64,000 nucleotides of DNA from Aquibacillus kalidii (lineage in GTDB: Bacteria > Bacillota > Bacilli > Bacillales > Amphibacillaceae). Shown in pieces: positions 27,290 through 37,381 of this stretch (its first letter is position 1; every line of letters starts with the position of its first letter). Position numbers and translations under genes: made by a program. The stretch lies in contig NZ_JACLZI010000036.1 of the NCBI RefSeq assembly GCF_014280935.1, positions 248,001 to 312,000 of the forward strand. Direction: 5' to 3'. Below the pieces are notes generated by a model. That model did not search any database, had not been told where the DNA came from, and saw nothing but the letters and a program-made list of their open reading frames with translations.

Positions 27290-28069
27290 TTAGTTAGACT
27301 TAAGCTTTTGTAGTTCTACTAAAAATTTATTGTTTAATACTTTAATGTAAGTACCTTTCATCCCTAAGGAACGGGACTCAATTACACCAGCACTTTCCAA
27401 CTTCCTTAATGCGTTAACAATCACTGACCGCGTGATACCGACTCTATCTGCTATCTTACTTGCCACAAGTAGTCCTTCATTACCTTCTAACTCATCAAAA
27501 ATATGTTCTATTGCTTCAAGTTCACTATAGGATAAAGAGCTAATAGCCATTTGAACAACAGCCTTACTTCTAGCCTCCATCTCGATTTCTTCCGTTTTCT
27601 CATGAAGAATTTCCATTCCGACAACTGTTGCACCATATTCCGCTAATAATAAATCATCGTTATTAAAGCTTGCAGTCAATCGACTCAATATCAACGTACC
27701 TAAGCGTTCTCCTCCGCCTATAATAGGAACAATTGTCGTTAGACCATTTTTGAACAATTCTCTGTTTTCAACCGGAAATGCAGTGTACTCACTATCAATA
27801 TCAATGTTTGATGTAGTTTCCTGGATGTTAAATAAACTATCCGTGTATTCTTCTGGAAACTGTCTTTGTTCAAGCATTGATTTCATTCGTTCGTTTTCAA
27901 TCTGTTGATTAATAGCAAACCCCAACAGTTTTCCTCTACGACTAACAACAAAAATATTGGCTGTAATGATATCCCTTAATGTCGCAGCCATGTCATTAAA
28001 ATTCACCGTTTTTCCTGTTACCTTTTGTAGCATCGAGTTAATTTTTCTTGCGCGATCTAATAATTCCAT
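27290..28069 (-). CDS. codY: GTP- and isoleucine/valine/leucine-responsive global repressor CodY
   Basis: Controls nutrient-limitation genes by sensing branched-chain amino acids and GTP. The 259-residue protein has the N-terminal GAF ligand domain (about 1-155) and a C-terminal winged helix-turn-helix ([20 protein letters not shown]), both full length. It is the last gene of the xerC-hslV-hslU-codY cluster, next to fla/che, which CodY represses in B. subtilis. Confidence 0.97.
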   Translation of the reverse strand: MELLDRARKINSMLQKVTGKTVNFNDMAATLRDIITANIFVVSRRGKLLGFAINQQIENERMKSMLEQRQFPEEYTDSLFNIQETTSNIDIDSEYTAFPVENRELFKNGLTTIVPIIGGGERLGTLILSRLTASFNNDDLLLAEYGATVVGMEILHEKTEEIEMEARSKAVVQMAISSLSYSELEAIEHIFDELEGNEGLLVASKIADRVGITRSVIVNALRKLESAGVIESRSLGMKGTYIKVLNNKFLVELQKLKSN

Positions 28070-28091
28070 ATTGCTCCTCCAGTCTTTCTGT

Positions 28092-29486
28092 TCACAAAAT
28101 ATATTGGCTTAAATCTTTGTTCTTTGCAATAGTGCTTAGTTTTTCATTCACATAACTTTCTGTAATTTCAATATGTCCCATTTGTATGTCTGATGCTTCA
28201 AATGATAGATCCTCTAATAACCTTTCAAGGATAGTATGCAATCTCCTTGCACCTATATTATCTGTATCCTGATTCACCTCAAAAGCTACTTCTGCAATTT
28301 TGGTAACAGCATCGTCGGTAAACGTTACTTTTATACCTTCCGTTCCCAATAACGCCTCATATTGTTTCAAAAGTGCATTAGATGGTTCAACAAGAATTTT
28401 CTTAAAATCGTCTACAGATAACTTATCAAATTCTACTCTAATCGGAAATCTCCCTTGTAACTCGGGGATTAAATCAGAAGGCTTTGCCATATGGAACGCA
28501 CCTGCTGCTACAAACAGAATATGATCTGTCTTTACCGGGCCATGCTTAGTGACGATTGTTGATCCTTCTACAATCGGTAAAATATCGCGTTGGACCCCTT
28601 CTCTGGAGACATTTGCTGATTGTTCACTTTTACCAGCTACTTTATCGATCTCATCAATAAATATGATTCCTGATTGCTCCACTTTATCCACAGCTTCTTG
28701 CGTAACCTCATCCATATCAATTAACTTATGAGCTTCCTGTTGAGTTAAGAGCTTTCTTGCTTCAGAAACAGGCAATTTACGTTTCTTTTTCTTTTTAGGC
28801 ATAAGTTGACCAAAAGCATCTTGCATGTTCATCCCCATTTGCTCCATACCAGATCCCTGCAGCATGTCAAACATAGACGGATTTTGTTCATCCACTTCTA
28901 TTGTTACAATCGTATCTTCTAATTCACCAAGAGCTAATTGGTGTTCTATCCGCTTTCTTTTCGTCTCAATTTCTTGATTATCTTCTGTTTGTTCCTGACC
29001 TTCATCATCAGTTTGTTGAGAAGAAAAAAGCATTTCAAAAGGGTTTTTCATGGCATTTTGCTTTTTGGCCTGCGGCACAATAATTTTGACTAAACGTTTA
29101 TTAGCATTTTCTTTTGCTTTATCCATAACACCTTTCATCTTTTCTTCTTTAACCATCCGAACGGCCATTTCAACTAGATCTCGCACCATTGATTCTACAT
29201 CCCGACCTACATAACCAACCTCGGTAAACTTTGTAGCTTCTACCTTCACAAAAGGTGCGCCTACTAACTTAGCTAAACGTCTAGCCACCTCAGTTTTACC
29301 GACACCCGTAGGACCGATCATTAAAATGTTCTTAGGTACAATCTCTTCACGCATTTTTTCTTCAAGTTGCATACGTCTATATCTGTTTCTAAGTGCTATA
29401 GCGACAGATTTCTTGGCGCTCACTTGACCAATAATGTATTTGTCTAACTGCTCAACTATTTGTTTCGGAGTCATATTCATAGACAT
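28092..29486 (-). CDS. hslU: ATP-dependent protease ATPase subunit HslU (ClpY/CodX)
   Basis: AAA+ unfoldase that feeds proteins into HslV. The 464-residue protein has Walker [10 protein letters not shown], Walker B IIFIDEID, the pore-loop region [16 protein letters not shown], sensor/arginine segment GRFPIRVEF and the C-terminal HslV-activating tail. The inserted I-domain (about 140-215) is charged and variable. It lies directly after hslV. Confidence 0.96.
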   Translation of the reverse strand: MSMNMTPKQIVEQLDKYIIGQVSAKKSVAIALRNRYRRMQLEEKMREEIVPKNILMIGPTGVGKTEVARRLAKLVGAPFVKVEATKFTEVGYVGRDVESMVRDLVEMAVRMVKEEKMKGVMDKAKENANKRLVKIIVPQAKKQNAMKNPFEMLFSSQQTDDEGQEQTEDNQEIETKRKRIEHQLALGELEDTIVTIEVDEQNPSMFDMLQGSGMEQMGMNMQDAFGQLMPKKKKKRKLPVSEARKLLTQQEAHKLIDMDEVTQEAVDKVEQSGIIFIDEIDKVAGKSEQSANVSREGVQRDILPIVEGSTIVTKHGPVKTDHILFVAAGAFHMAKPSDLIPELQGRFPIRVEFDKLSVDDFKKILVEPSNALLKQYEALLGTEGIKVTFTDDAVTKIAEVAFEVNQDTDNIGARRLHTILERLLEDLSFEASDIQMGHIEITESYVNEKLSTIAKNKDLSQYIL

Positions 29487-29508
29487 CTATCCAACCAGCC
29501 TCCCAGTA

Positions 29509-30054
29509 TTAATCGATTACCTCTAGTGTAATTTGATCATTTGTGAAAACACAAATTTCTCCCGCAATCTTCAGCGCAGCCTGCGCTATATCCTTAGCAG
29601 TTAAATCTTGCGCATAATTCTTAAGTGCTCTACCCGCACTTAATGCATAATTACCACCAGACCCAATTGCCAATATACCGTCGTCTGGTTCTATAACCTC
29701 TCCAGTTCCAGAAACAAGTAACATTTCATCTTTATTCATAACTATTAACATCGCTTCAAGCTTGCGAAGTACTCTATCACTTCTCCATTCTTTGGCTAAC
29801 TCAACTGCTGCACGAGAAAGATTGCCATCAAAAGATTCAAGTTTGCCCTCAAATTTTTCAAAAAGTGTAAAAGCATCTGCAACTGATCCTGCAAAACCTG
29901 CAAGCACCTGCCCTTTAAACAGTCTTCTTACTTTTTTTGCTGTATGTTTCATAACAACTGAATTCCCTAACGTTACCTGCCCATCACCACTCATGGCGCA
30001 TTGTCCATTGTGTTGAACAGCAAAAATGGTGGTTGCGTGAAATTCTTGATTCAC
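29509..30054 (-). CDS. hslV: ATP-dependent protease subunit HslV (ClpQ/CodW)
   Basis: Proteasome-like peptidase chamber activated by HslU. The 181-residue protein has the conserved [20 protein letters not shown] start region, GDGQVTLGN and the [14 protein letters not shown] block. GTG at 30054 is six bases after GAGGTG, giving Met-Asn-Gln-Glu before Phe-His-Ala-Thr-Thr. An upstream TTG start overlaps that site. It has no serine at position 2, where the B. subtilis homologue has its reported nucleophile. Confidence 0.94.
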   Translation of the reverse strand: MNQEFHATTIFAVQHNGQCAMSGDGQVTLGNSVVMKHTAKKVRRLFKGQVLAGFAGSVADAFTLFEKFEGKLESFDGNLSRAAVELAKEWRSDRVLRKLEAMLIVMNKDEMLLVSGTGEVIEPDDGILAIGSGGNYALSAGRALKNYAQDLTAKDIAQAALKIAGEICVFTNDQITLEVID

Positions 30055-30073
30055 ATTGTTCACCTCGTTCAAT

Positions 30074-30988
30074 TTATTCCCGTTTTTGTGCCCGGGGATG
30101 GCTATTCATATATATTTTACGCAAGTGATCCTTGGTTACATGAGTATAAATTTGAGTGGAAGACAAATGTTCATGCCCTAACAGCTCTTGAACTACTCTA
30201 AGATCCGCCCCCTCATTTAGCATATGCGTAGCAAAGGTATGTCTTAATTTATGTGGATGAAGCTTCACGGTTATCGCTGCATCCTTTACCATTTTGTCCA
30301 GAATTAACCGTACCCCTCTAGCCGATAACGGATTTCCTCTCGCATTTAGAAAAATAGCTTCATGATTAAATTTAGCTTTATTCAACAATATATTACGACC
30401 ATCTTGTATGTAAAGTTTCAATGCATTTTCTGAAAAGGATCCAAATGGAACGTACCTTTCTTTTCTCCCCTTTCCAGTAACGAGAGCAGTATTCATACTA
30501 AAATCAATATCATTCATTTTTAAACCAACACATTCACTAATCCGTATCCCTGTTGCGTATAACAACTCAAGTATCGCTTGATTTCTCTGTCCAATCGGCT
30601 CCGACTGATCACTAACTTGAAACAGTTTCTCTAATTCCTGTGTATAAAGAAAATCAGGAACTGGCTGCTCTGCTTTAGGTAAAGAAATATTTAGAAAAGG
30701 GTTACTATGTAAATAACCTTCTCTTTCCATAAACTTATAAAAGGTTCTGAGACTTGACAGTTTTCTTGATACACTTCTTCTAGATAGCTTTTTTTCATAT
30801 AAGGATGTTAGAAACAGTCTTACAACTTGGTAATCTATATCATCTATCTCCGTTATTCCCTCACCAAGAAGAAATTGAACGAAAGATTCTAGATCCTTCA
30901 TATAGTAGGTGATTGTGTAGGAAGATGCATTTTTCTCAATTTGTAAATATTCTAAAAACAATTGGTTTAGACGATCCACATTTTTCAT
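30074..30988 (-). CDS. xerC: Tyrosine recombinase XerC (CodV)
   Basis: Resolves chromosome dimers at dif together with XerD/RipX. The 304-residue protein has an N-terminal SAM-like domain and a catalytic domain with Arg in [42 protein letters not shown] (His/Trp-position His and the tyrosine nucleophile). ATG 30988 follows GGAGATG. It heads the unit with hslV-hslU-codY behind a consensus promoter. This is chromosomal XerC, not a phage integrase: the gene order is ancestral. Confidence 0.94.
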   Translation of the reverse strand: MKNVDRLNQLFLEYLQIEKNASSYTITYYMKDLESFVQFLLGEGITEIDDIDYQVVRLFLTSLYEKKLSRRSVSRKLSSLRTFYKFMEREGYLHSNPFLNISLPKAEQPVPDFLYTQELEKLFQVSDQSEPIGQRNQAILELLYATGIRISECVGLKMNDIDFSMNTALVTGKGRKERYVPFGSFSENALKLYIQDGRNILLNKAKFNHEAIFLNARGNPLSARGVRLILDKMVKDAAITVKLHPHKLRHTFATHMLNEGADLRVVQELLGHEHLSSTQIYTHVTKDHLRKIYMNSHPRAQKRE

Positions 30989-31094
30989 TTGTTCATCTCC
31001 AAAGCGTATCAATAGTAACACAAAAGACTTTCCTCATGCAATTAATTAACGAAATTGTAACAAAATTCTGAATCATGCTCTGCACAAGTACAAT

Positions 31095-31151
31095 TTACTG
31101 AGTTAAAGGTATCTTACTGAGTTAAAGGTATCTTTCTCACTTAAAAATATC
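31095..31151 (-). repeat. 19-bp tandem repeats in the xerC leader
   Basis: Two perfect copies of TTACTGAGTTAAAGGTATC (31095-31113 and 31114-31132, plus strand) plus a third at 14 of 19 positions (31133-31151). They lie downstream of the promoter, so they should be transcribed as part of the xerC-hslVU-codY leader. Confidence 0.8.
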
Positions 31152-31180
31152 TGTCAAGTAATATTACTTACCGAATGGAA

Positions 31181-31209
31181 ATTATAGCTTTAATATCCAC
31201 AATTGTCAA
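31181..31209 (-). promoter_or_regulatory. Sigma-A promoter of xerC-hslV-hslU-codY
   Basis: Perfect consensus on the minus strand: TTGACA at 31209-31204, a 17-base spacer, and TATAAT at 31186-31181. Predicted transcription start is near 31174, giving a leader of about 185 nt before xerC. Confidence 0.88.
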
Positions 31210-31440
31210 TATTTTTATATAACCACTTCATTAAGTCGTGATCTAATCGTTAAAACATTTAAATTAACTTAATTTTTAAAATAGTTTTCCCTAATTACAC
31301 TCGAAACAAACATAATAAGTAAGACCTTGAAATAGACTTGGTTACTATATTGTTTTTATGTCGTAATGTCCATAGACTCACCAGTAAAGTATGAAGACCT
31401 ACATTCCTTATAGAAGATGAATGCTAAACCAACACTGCTT

Positions 31441-31475
31441 AAAAAACGCTCGCTTTCCGCAGCTTAGTGTGGATC
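31441..31475. repeat. Decayed fragment resembling a Bacillaceae intergenic repeat
   Basis: AAAACGCTCGCTTTCCGC followed by diverged sequence. The CGCTCGCTTTCCGC core resembles one end of a GC-rich intergenic repeat I recall as common in Bacillus-related genomes. The other end and the palindromic core are absent here, so this looks like a remnant. Family membership is from memory. Confidence 0.4.
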
Positions 31476-31581
31476 ATTTACTCAATAAAGCATTTAAAAA
31501 TAGTATGACATCACTTAAAATGCAGAAAGCCTATCATAACAAGGTATGCAAAAGCGCCTAGAAATAAGAAAATGCACAAAA

Positions 31582-31606
31582 AAACCGTTAGAAAGACTAA
31601 CGGTTT
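31582..31606 (-). terminator. Intrinsic terminator after topA
   Basis: Perfect 10-bp stem AAACCGTTAG/CTAACGGTTT with a 5-base loop, followed by a run of Ts on the transcribed strand. The topA stop codon (31607-31605) overlaps the first bases of the stem. Confidence 0.87.
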
Positions 31607-33683
31607 AGGTTTGAGGTTCCTCTTTGTATTCGCATTCCGTACACTGAATCTGTGTACCCTTTTTAGACTTCTTCTCCACAAGTAAAGCGTTACATTTCGG
31701 ACAAGGTCTTGAAATAGGTTTATCCCATGAAATGAAATCACACTCTGGATAATTATCGCATCCATAGAAAGTTCGACGTTTTTTAGTTTTTCTTTCTACA
31801 ACGTTTCCTTCTTTACACTTTGGACAAGTTACCCCTATCTCTTTTAAAATAGGTTTTGTATTTCGACACTCTGGAAAATTGGAACATGCCAAGAATTTAC
31901 CATAACGACCCATTTTATATACCATTTCATTACCACAGTTTTCACAATCTATTCCTGCTGGTTCATCTTTTATTTCTACTTTTTCCATTTCCTTTTCAGC
32001 AATTTCTAATCTCTTATCAAAGCCTTGATAAAATCCATCAATGATATTTACCCATTCTGTATCGCCTTCTTCAACAGCATCTAAGTCCCCTTCCATCTTG
32101 ACTGTAAAATCAACATCGATAATTTCAGGGAAAAACTCTTCTATTAAATCTATTACAATTTGACCTAGTTCTGTTGGTACAAAACGTTTATTATCAAGTG
32201 TTACGTAGCCTCGTCGTTGAATAGTGTCCAATGTTGGGGCATATGTGGAAGGTCTACCAATCCCTTGTTCTTCCATTGTCTTAACTAAACGCGCTTCTGT
32301 ATATCTTGGAGGTGGTTGTGTAAAGTGTTGATTAGGTTCAATCTCTTTTGTTTCGATAACCATACCCTCTTCAAGATCAGGTAATAATTTATCTTCTTCT
32401 TTTTTGTTATCATCTGTACCTTCTATATAGATTTTCATAAAACCTTTAAATTTAATTTTTGAGCCAGATGCTCTAAACTCTACCCCCTCATTAAGAAGGT
32501 GAACCGTCATCGTATCCATAATTGCTGGAGCCATTTGGCTAGCAATAAATCGGTCCCAGATCAACTTATATAATCTAAATTGGTCTCTTGATAGAATACT
32601 TTTCAATGATTTAGGATCTCGATTAGGATACGTTGGTCTTATCGCTTCATGGGCATCTTGAGCGCCTTCGACTTTTTTACCTTGTTGGTATGAGCCTAAA
32701 AATTCTGTACCAAATTGATCAGTGATATATTCAGCGGCCTGTTTTTTGGCTGTGTCAGAAACTCTTGTGGAATCTGTACGCATATAGGTGATTAAACCTG
32801 TAATACCACCCTCGGCTTTCCCTAAGTCTATTCCTTCATATAATTGTTGTGCTACCATCATCGTTTTTCTCGCACGGAAATTAAGTTTCCTTGCTGCCTC
32901 TTGTTGTAGAGAAGAAGTGGTAAAAGGGGCTGAAGGATTACGTTTTCTTTCACGTTTTTTCACTTTATCAACAGTAAAATTAGACCCTTTCATTTGATCT
33001 AGTATTTTATCTACATCTTCTCGGTTATGGAGATCTGTCTTTTTTCCATCTAAACCATAAAAACTACCGTCAAAATTTTCTTTCCCTTTTAGAAATGACG
33101 CCTCTATCGACCAATACTCTTCTGGTATAAACTTTTCAATTTCGCGCTCTCGATCCATAATCATTTTAACTGCAACAGATTGCACGCGTCCGGCACTTAA
33201 TCCTTTTTTTACTTTCTTCCATAATAAAGGACTAATATTATAACCTACTAATCTGTCTAAAATTCTTCTAGCTTGCTGTGCATCTACTAAATCCATATTA
33301 ATGGTCCTTGGATGTTTAAACGATTCTTTGATCGCATCCTTGGTTATCTCGTTAAATACAACTCTGCACTCAGATTTGTCATCTATATCTAAGCTATGTG
33401 CTAAATGCCAAGCAATTGCTTCCCCTTCGCGATCCGGGTCAGCTGCGAGGAAAACTTTTTTAACTTTTTTAGCAGCAGTTTTTAATTCTTTTAACACGGG
33501 GCCTTTTCCGCGGATAGTAATATACTTCGGTTCATAATTTTCTTCTACATTTACACCCATCTGACTTTTAGGTAAATCACGTATATGTCCCATGGATGCC
33601 TTTACTTTATATTTTTTCCCTAAATATCTCTCAATCGTTTTTGCTTTTGCAGGAGATTCCACAATTACCAGATAATCTGCCAT
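31605..33683 (-). CDS. topA: DNA topoisomerase I
   Basis: Relaxes negative supercoils by single-strand passage. The 692-residue protein has the N-terminal TOPRIM domain ([29 protein letters not shown]), the active-site tyrosine in [14 protein letters not shown], and three C-terminal Cys4 zinc ribbons ([30 protein letters not shown]). ATG 33683 follows GGGAGGAAAAGAGAC. The upstream in-frame extension has no ribosome-binding site. It has its own promoter and terminator. Confidence 0.97.
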   Translation of the reverse strand: MADYLVIVESPAKAKTIERYLGKKYKVKASMGHIRDLPKSQMGVNVEENYEPKYITIRGKGPVLKELKTAAKKVKKVFLAADPDREGEAIAWHLAHSLDIDDKSECRVVFNEITKDAIKESFKHPRTINMDLVDAQQARRILDRLVGYNISPLLWKKVKKGLSAGRVQSVAVKMIMDREREIEKFIPEEYWSIEASFLKGKENFDGSFYGLDGKKTDLHNREDVDKILDQMKGSNFTVDKVKKRERKRNPSAPFTTSSLQQEAARKLNFRARKTMMVAQQLYEGIDLGKAEGGITGLITYMRTDSTRVSDTAKKQAAEYITDQFGTEFLGSYQQGKKVEGAQDAHEAIRPTYPNRDPKSLKSILSRDQFRLYKLIWDRFIASQMAPAIMDTMTVHLLNEGVEFRASGSKIKFKGFMKIYIEGTDDNKKEEDKLLPDLEEGMVIETKEIEPNQHFTQPPPRYTEARLVKTMEEQGIGRPSTYAPTLDTIQRRGYVTLDNKRFVPTELGQIVIDLIEEFFPEIIDVDFTVKMEGDLDAVEEGDTEWVNIIDGFYQGFDKRLEIAEKEMEKVEIKDEPAGIDCENCGNEMVYKMGRYGKFLACSNFPECRNTKPILKEIGVTCPKCKEGNVVERKTKKRRTFYGCDNYPECDFISWDKPISRPCPKCNALLVEKKSKKGTQIQCTECEYKEEPQT

Positions 33684-33815
33684 GTCTCTTTTCCTCCCAA
33701 GAGGTTTTTCTATTTTCATTTATTTTATCTACTTATGTTATATATTATTACTATACACAGGCTTCCGTACTGTGTTCTTTTTAAATAAGTTATTCCTTGA
33801 ATATAAATCTTCCCT

Positions 33816-33845
33816 ATTATTAAATACTTCTTATTGATTTGTCAA
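33816..33845 (-). promoter_or_regulatory. Probable sigma-A promoter of topA
   Basis: TTGACA at 33845-33840, an 18-base spacer, and AATAAT at 33821-33816 (5 of 6 matches). It lies between dprA and topA. A small hairpin (ACACAG/CTGTGT) is in the resulting leader near 33753-33774. Confidence 0.65.
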
Positions 33846-33877
33846 ACAGCAAATTCAATTTCTGGATGTAATTACCG

Positions 33878-34795
33878 TTATTTTTCCGTCAATTCTGACA
33901 AAAACCGACTCCATTTTAACTTTTGATTCTCCCAATCCTCTACTAAATCATAGGCACTTTGTACTAATTTAGCGCCATCTTGTATCAGTTTATGACAGCC
34001 TTTTGTCTGTTTTTGAAGTGGTGATCCTGGTATTGCATACACTTCACGTCCCTGATCTAAAGCTTGATCAACCGTTATGAGGGATCCACTTTTTTCTTGT
34101 GCTTCTACCACGAGTGTTCCGTAACTTAATCCGCTTATAATTCGGTTCCTTTCGGGAAAATGATATCTCTTTGGAGGGGTGCTTGGAGGATATTCCGATA
34201 CAATTAATTGTGTTGTAGCTAGTTGAAAAAATAAGTTTTCATGGTGTCTTGGATAGATATAGGAAAAGCCACTTCCTAAAACGGCAATCGTTCTTCCATT
34301 ATTCTCGATAGCAAGTTGATGGGCTATCCCATCAATTCCACTTGCCATACCACTGACAATTGTCCATCCCATTTTTATAAGAGGTACGATAATAGGGGCC
34401 ATTTTCTGTCTTGCTTCGAAAGTTGGATTTCTCGTTCCGACTATACTTAATGCTGGCATCTGAAGAAAAAGTTTGGAGTTTCCATATAAATACAAAACAT
34501 ACGGTGGGTCATTAATAGTCCTAAGCGCTAGAGGATAGTCTGAATCAAAAACGGTAGTAATATGGTAGAGCTCTCGATCATTTTTAATAGACTCAATTAT
34601 AGTAGAATCATGTAGGTCAGAAAATAGTTGGTTGGCTCTCTGAGAAGGCAGAGAAAAATAATTCACAAAATCATGAGGCTTGAATCGGTAAAGGTTTTCT
34701 AGTTCAGTATCTAAAGCAATGATCTTTCTTAGGAGAGGTCTTGTCATCACAGATGACCTATGAAGATGAACGAGTCTCCATTTTTTCTTAGTCAA
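33878..34795 (-). CDS. dprA: DNA-processing protein DprA (Smf)
   Basis: Binds incoming single-stranded DNA during transformation and loads RecA. About 305 residues with the Rossmann-like core: SIVGTRNPTFEARQ, VSGMASGIDGIAHQLAIENN, VLGSGFSYIYPRHHENLF and SEYPPSTPPKRYHFPERNRI. The start is uncertain: GAAAGGA abuts ATG 34804 but lies nine bases before TTG 34795, which I use. It lies between sucD and topA, as in B. subtilis. Confidence 0.92.
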   Translation of the reverse strand: MTKKKWRLVHLHRSSVMTRPLLRKIIALDTELENLYRFKPHDFVNYFSLPSQRANQLFSDLHDSTIIESIKNDRELYHITTVFDSDYPLALRTINDPPYVLYLYGNSKLFLQMPALSIVGTRNPTFEARQKMAPIIVPLIKMGWTIVSGMASGIDGIAHQLAIENNGRTIAVLGSGFSYIYPRHHENLFFQLATTQLIVSEYPPSTPPKRYHFPERNRIISGLSYGTLVVEAQEKSGSLITVDQALDQGREVYAIPGSPLQKQTKGCHKLIQDGAKLVQSAYDLVEDWENQKLKWSRFLSELTEK

Positions 34796-34829
34796 ACGCA
34801 ACATTCCTTTCTCGTCAATGTAAAAAATA

Positions 34830-34861
34830 AGTAGACTGACTTTTTACCTCGCCAGTCTACT
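34830..34861 (-). terminator. Intrinsic terminator after sucCD
   Basis: 9-bp stem AGTAGACTG/CAGTCTACT around a 14-base loop, followed by TATTTTTTA on the transcribed strand. It begins eight bases past the sucD stop, separating sucCD from dprA. Confidence 0.75.
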
Positions 34862-34868
34862 ATATATT

Positions 34869-35771
34869 TTAATGTGTTTTACACTTATCGTACAAGCCTT
34901 TTTCTTTTAAAACACCAATTAATGTTTCGCCCATAACAGAAGGTGTGTCTGCCACTGCAATTCCGCAGCTGTTCATAACTTTGATCTTTTCCTCTGCAGT
35001 ACCTTTTCCACCAGAAATGATCGCACCAGCATGCCCCATTCTTTTTCCAGGTGGAGCCGTGCGTCCTCCAATAAAGCCTACAACCGGTTTAGTCATATTG
35101 GCTTTCACCCATTCAGCCGCTTCTTCCTCAGCTGTTCCACCAATCTCACCGATCATCATTACAGCTTCAGTTTCTGGATCTTCATTAAATGCTTTTAAGC
35201 AATCAATAAAGTCAGTACCATTTACTGGGTCTCCACCGATTCCAACTGCGGTTGACTGTCCAAAACCTTGTTCAGATAGCTGATGAACTGCTTCATACGT
35301 CAAAGTACCACTACGAGATACAACACCGATATGTCCCTTCTTATGAATGTATCCAGGCATAATACCAATTTTACATTCTTCCGGTGTTATGACACCAGGG
35401 CAGTTAGGTCCTACTAATCTTGTTTTCTTGCCTTCCATGTATCTTTTCACTTTAAGCATATCCATAACAGGAATGTGTTCCGTTATACAAATAACTAAAT
35501 CTAACTCTGCATCCACTGCCTCAATAATCGCATCTGCAGCAAATGGCGCAGGAACGTAAATAACAGATGCATTAGCACCAGTTTCATTTACTGCGTCAAT
35601 GACAGTATTAAATACAGGCACTCCTTCAACTTCTGTTCCGCCCTTTTTAGGCGTTACTCCGCCAACAATCTTAGTGCCGTACTCTAACATTTGCTTTGTA
35701 TGGAAGAGAGCAGTTGATCCCGTAATACCTTGAACGATTACTTTTGTATCCTTATTTATAAAAACACTCAT
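34869..35771 (-). CDS. sucD: Succinyl-CoA synthetase alpha subunit
   Basis: With SucC converts succinyl-CoA plus NDP and phosphate to succinate plus NTP in the citric acid cycle. The 300-residue protein has the CoA-binding Rossmann domain ([17 protein letters not shown]), GPNCPGVI, and the phosphohistidine in [17 protein letters not shown]. It follows sucC after a 56-base gap that contains a small hairpin (35805-35827). Confidence 0.97.
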   Translation of the reverse strand: MSVFINKDTKVIVQGITGSTALFHTKQMLEYGTKIVGGVTPKKGGTEVEGVPVFNTVIDAVNETGANASVIYVPAPFAADAIIEAVDAELDLVICITEHIPVMDMLKVKRYMEGKKTRLVGPNCPGVITPEECKIGIMPGYIHKKGHIGVVSRSGTLTYEAVHQLSEQGFGQSTAVGIGGDPVNGTDFIDCLKAFNEDPETEAVMMIGEIGGTAEEEAAEWVKANMTKPVVGFIGGRTAPPGKRMGHAGAIISGGKGTAEEKIKVMNSCGIAVADTPSVMGETLIGVLKEKGLYDKCKTH

Positions 35772-35827
35772 TTACGTCCGTCCTCCCTTTTTTTACAGTC
35801 CTCATTTGTCTATAATTTAAAGACAAA

Positions 35828-36988
35828 CTATTGAACTAGTGATACGATTTTTTCAGCACCATCAGCCATAGATTCAGCTGTAGTTATGTTTAAACCAGAT
35901 TCAGCTAGAATTTGCTTCCCTAAGTCAACGTTTGTTCCCTCCAAACGAACAACTAAAGGAATTTCTAATCCAATCTGTTTCGTTGCTTCAACAATCCCTT
36001 CCGCTATTACATCGCATTTCATAATACCACCAAAAATATTAACAAAAATACCCTTTACGTTATCATCTGATAAGATTATTTTAAATGCTTCTGTTACTTT
36101 TTCAGCAGTTGCACCGCCACCTACATCGAGGAAATTTGCAGGATCACCACTATAATGTTTGATAATATCCATTGTAGCCATAGCAAGTCCCGCACCGTTA
36201 ACCATACAACCAATATTTCCTTCTAATGCGATATAGCTTAAGTCATGTTTAGAAGCTTCGATTTCTTTCGTATCCTCTTCATCCAAATCACGGTATGCCG
36301 CAATATCTTTATGACGGAACAAAGCATTGTCATCAAAGTTTAATTTGGCATCTAAAGCTAATACATCTCCACTTCCTGTTGTTACTAATGGATTAATTTC
36401 AGCGATCGAACAATCTTTATCTACAAAAACTTGGTATAATCCCATCATAAATTTCACTGCTTTTGACAAATATTCTTGTGGAATATTGATATTAAAAGCA
36501 AGTCGTCGTGCCTGATATGGTAATAATCCAGTAACTGGATCTATCACTTCTTTAAAAATCTTTTCTGGTGTTTCTGAGGCTACTTCCTCTATTTCTGTAC
36601 CGCCTTCTTCAGAAGCCATCATCGTAACTCGGGAAGTTGCGCGATCTAATACTAGACCCACGTAATATTCCTTTTGAATATCGCAACCCTCTTCAATTAG
36701 TAAACGCTTAACTTCTTTACCTTGTGGACCTGTTTGATGTGTAACCAATGTTTTACCAAGAATTTCGTTTGCATATGTACGCACTTCATCAAGGTTTTTA
36801 GCTACCTTTACACCACCAGCTTTACCCCTACCACCAGCATGAATTTGCGCCTTTACTACAGATACACTACTGCCCAATTCTGTAGCTGCTTCCACAGCTT
36901 CATCTACTGAATAAGCAACTTTGCCATTTGGTACAGCAACACCGTATTTTCGCAAAATCTCTTTGCCTTGATACTCGTGAATGTTCAT
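35828..36988 (-). CDS. sucC: ADP-forming succinyl-CoA synthetase beta subunit
   Basis: Nucleotide-binding subunit with an ATP-grasp fold. The 386-residue protein starts [17 protein letters not shown] and has [16 protein letters not shown], the [15 protein letters not shown] segment, and the power-helix region [16 protein letters not shown] 36988 follows GGGAGGATGG. The longer reading adds residues encoded by the ribosome-binding site. A promoter lies just upstream. Confidence 0.97.
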   Translation of the reverse strand: MNIHEYQGKEILRKYGVAVPNGKVAYSVDEAVEAATELGSSVSVVKAQIHAGGRGKAGGVKVAKNLDEVRTYANEILGKTLVTHQTGPQGKEVKRLLIEEGCDIQKEYYVGLVLDRATSRVTMMASEEGGTEIEEVASETPEKIFKEVIDPVTGLLPYQARRLAFNINIPQEYLSKAVKFMMGLYQVFVDKDCSIAEINPLVTTGSGDVLALDAKLNFDDNALFRHKDIAAYRDLDEEDTKEIEASKHDLSYIALEGNIGCMVNGAGLAMATMDIIKHYSGDPANFLDVGGGATAEKVTEAFKIILSDDNVKGIFVNIFGGIMKCDVIAEGIVEATKQIGLEIPLVVRLEGTNVDLGKQILAESGLNITTAESMADGAEKIVSLVQ

Positions 36989-37023
36989 GTTCCATCCTCC
37001 CATCAAATAATCACTGCAAATTC

Positions 37024-37053
37024 ATTGTATAAAAAACACGGCTAAATTGTCCA
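37024..37053 (-). promoter_or_regulatory. Probable sigma-A promoter of sucCD
   Basis: TGGACA at 37053-37048, an 18-base spacer, and TACAAT at 37029-37024, each 5 of 6 to consensus. It lies between ylqH and sucC. Confidence 0.6.
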
Positions 37054-37099
37054 CAAATTACCATTGATATTTCAAAATGATTAGAAAATTTATGAATTT

Positions 37100-37381
37100 T
37101 TATTGCTTCCCTATCAATTTGTCAGCTTGATAGATGTAGGCGAACACCTCCGCTACTGCATGGTAAAGTTCTTCTGGGATCGATTCATTAATATTTAATT
37201 CAGATAACAACGCTACTAATGATGGATCTTCTTGTATGGGAACATTATTTTCCTTGGCTTTTTGTAATATATTTTCTGCGACATATCCTTTTCCCATAGC
37301 AGATATCCTTGGTGCACCATCTATTTTGGAATCGTATTTTAAAGCAGCCGCCTGTTTTATATTTTTCAATTCTTTCTTCAT
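37100..37381 (-). CDS. ylqH: FlhB C-terminal domain homologue YlqH (FlhX-like)
   Basis: A 93-residue soluble protein resembling only the cytoplasmic domain that FlhB has after autocleavage. AAALKYDSK near residue 11 lines up with SIAIKYDEE that follows NPTH in FlhB, and the tail IPEELYHAVAEVFAYIYQAD parallels INEEFYQAVAEILAYVYRLK of this window's FlhB. The NPTH motif itself is absent. It overlaps the end of ylqG by 4 bases. In some bacteria such proteins can replace FlhB-C; the role here is inferred. Confidence 0.88.
   Translation of the reverse strand: MKKELKNIKQAAALKYDSKIDGAPRISAMGKGYVAENILQKAKENNVPIQEDPSLVALLSELNINESIPEELYHAVAEVFAYIYQADKLIGKQ

Larger units (their letters stand above)
30989..31581 (-). 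other. Non-coding region where trmFO is normally found; xerC leader
   Basis: About 590 bases between topA and xerC with no plausible gene on either strand. It holds, from upstream to downstream, a decayed repeat fragment (31441-31475), a consensus sigma-A promoter (31181-31209) and 19-bp tandem repeats (31095-31151). In B. subtilis trmFO (gid) lies here. I see no remnant of it. Confidence 0.75.

Noticed and set aside
30074-30988. A phage or integrative-element integrase
   Set aside because: The tyrosine recombinase is chromosomal XerC/CodV, in its ancestral cluster with hslVU and codY. No other mobile genes or attachment repeats are nearby.
31062-31076. AAAATTCTGAATCAT as a CodY box in the xerC leader
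   Set aside because: It matches the 15-bp CodY consensus at only about 10 positions, which is common by chance in DNA this AT-rich.
31511-31765. 84-codon open frame overlapping the 3' end of topA, ending in a hydrophobic helix-like stretch
   Set aside because: It is a shifted frame of topA that runs on past the terminator. It has no ribosome-binding site, and the hydrophobic end comes from T-rich terminator sequence.
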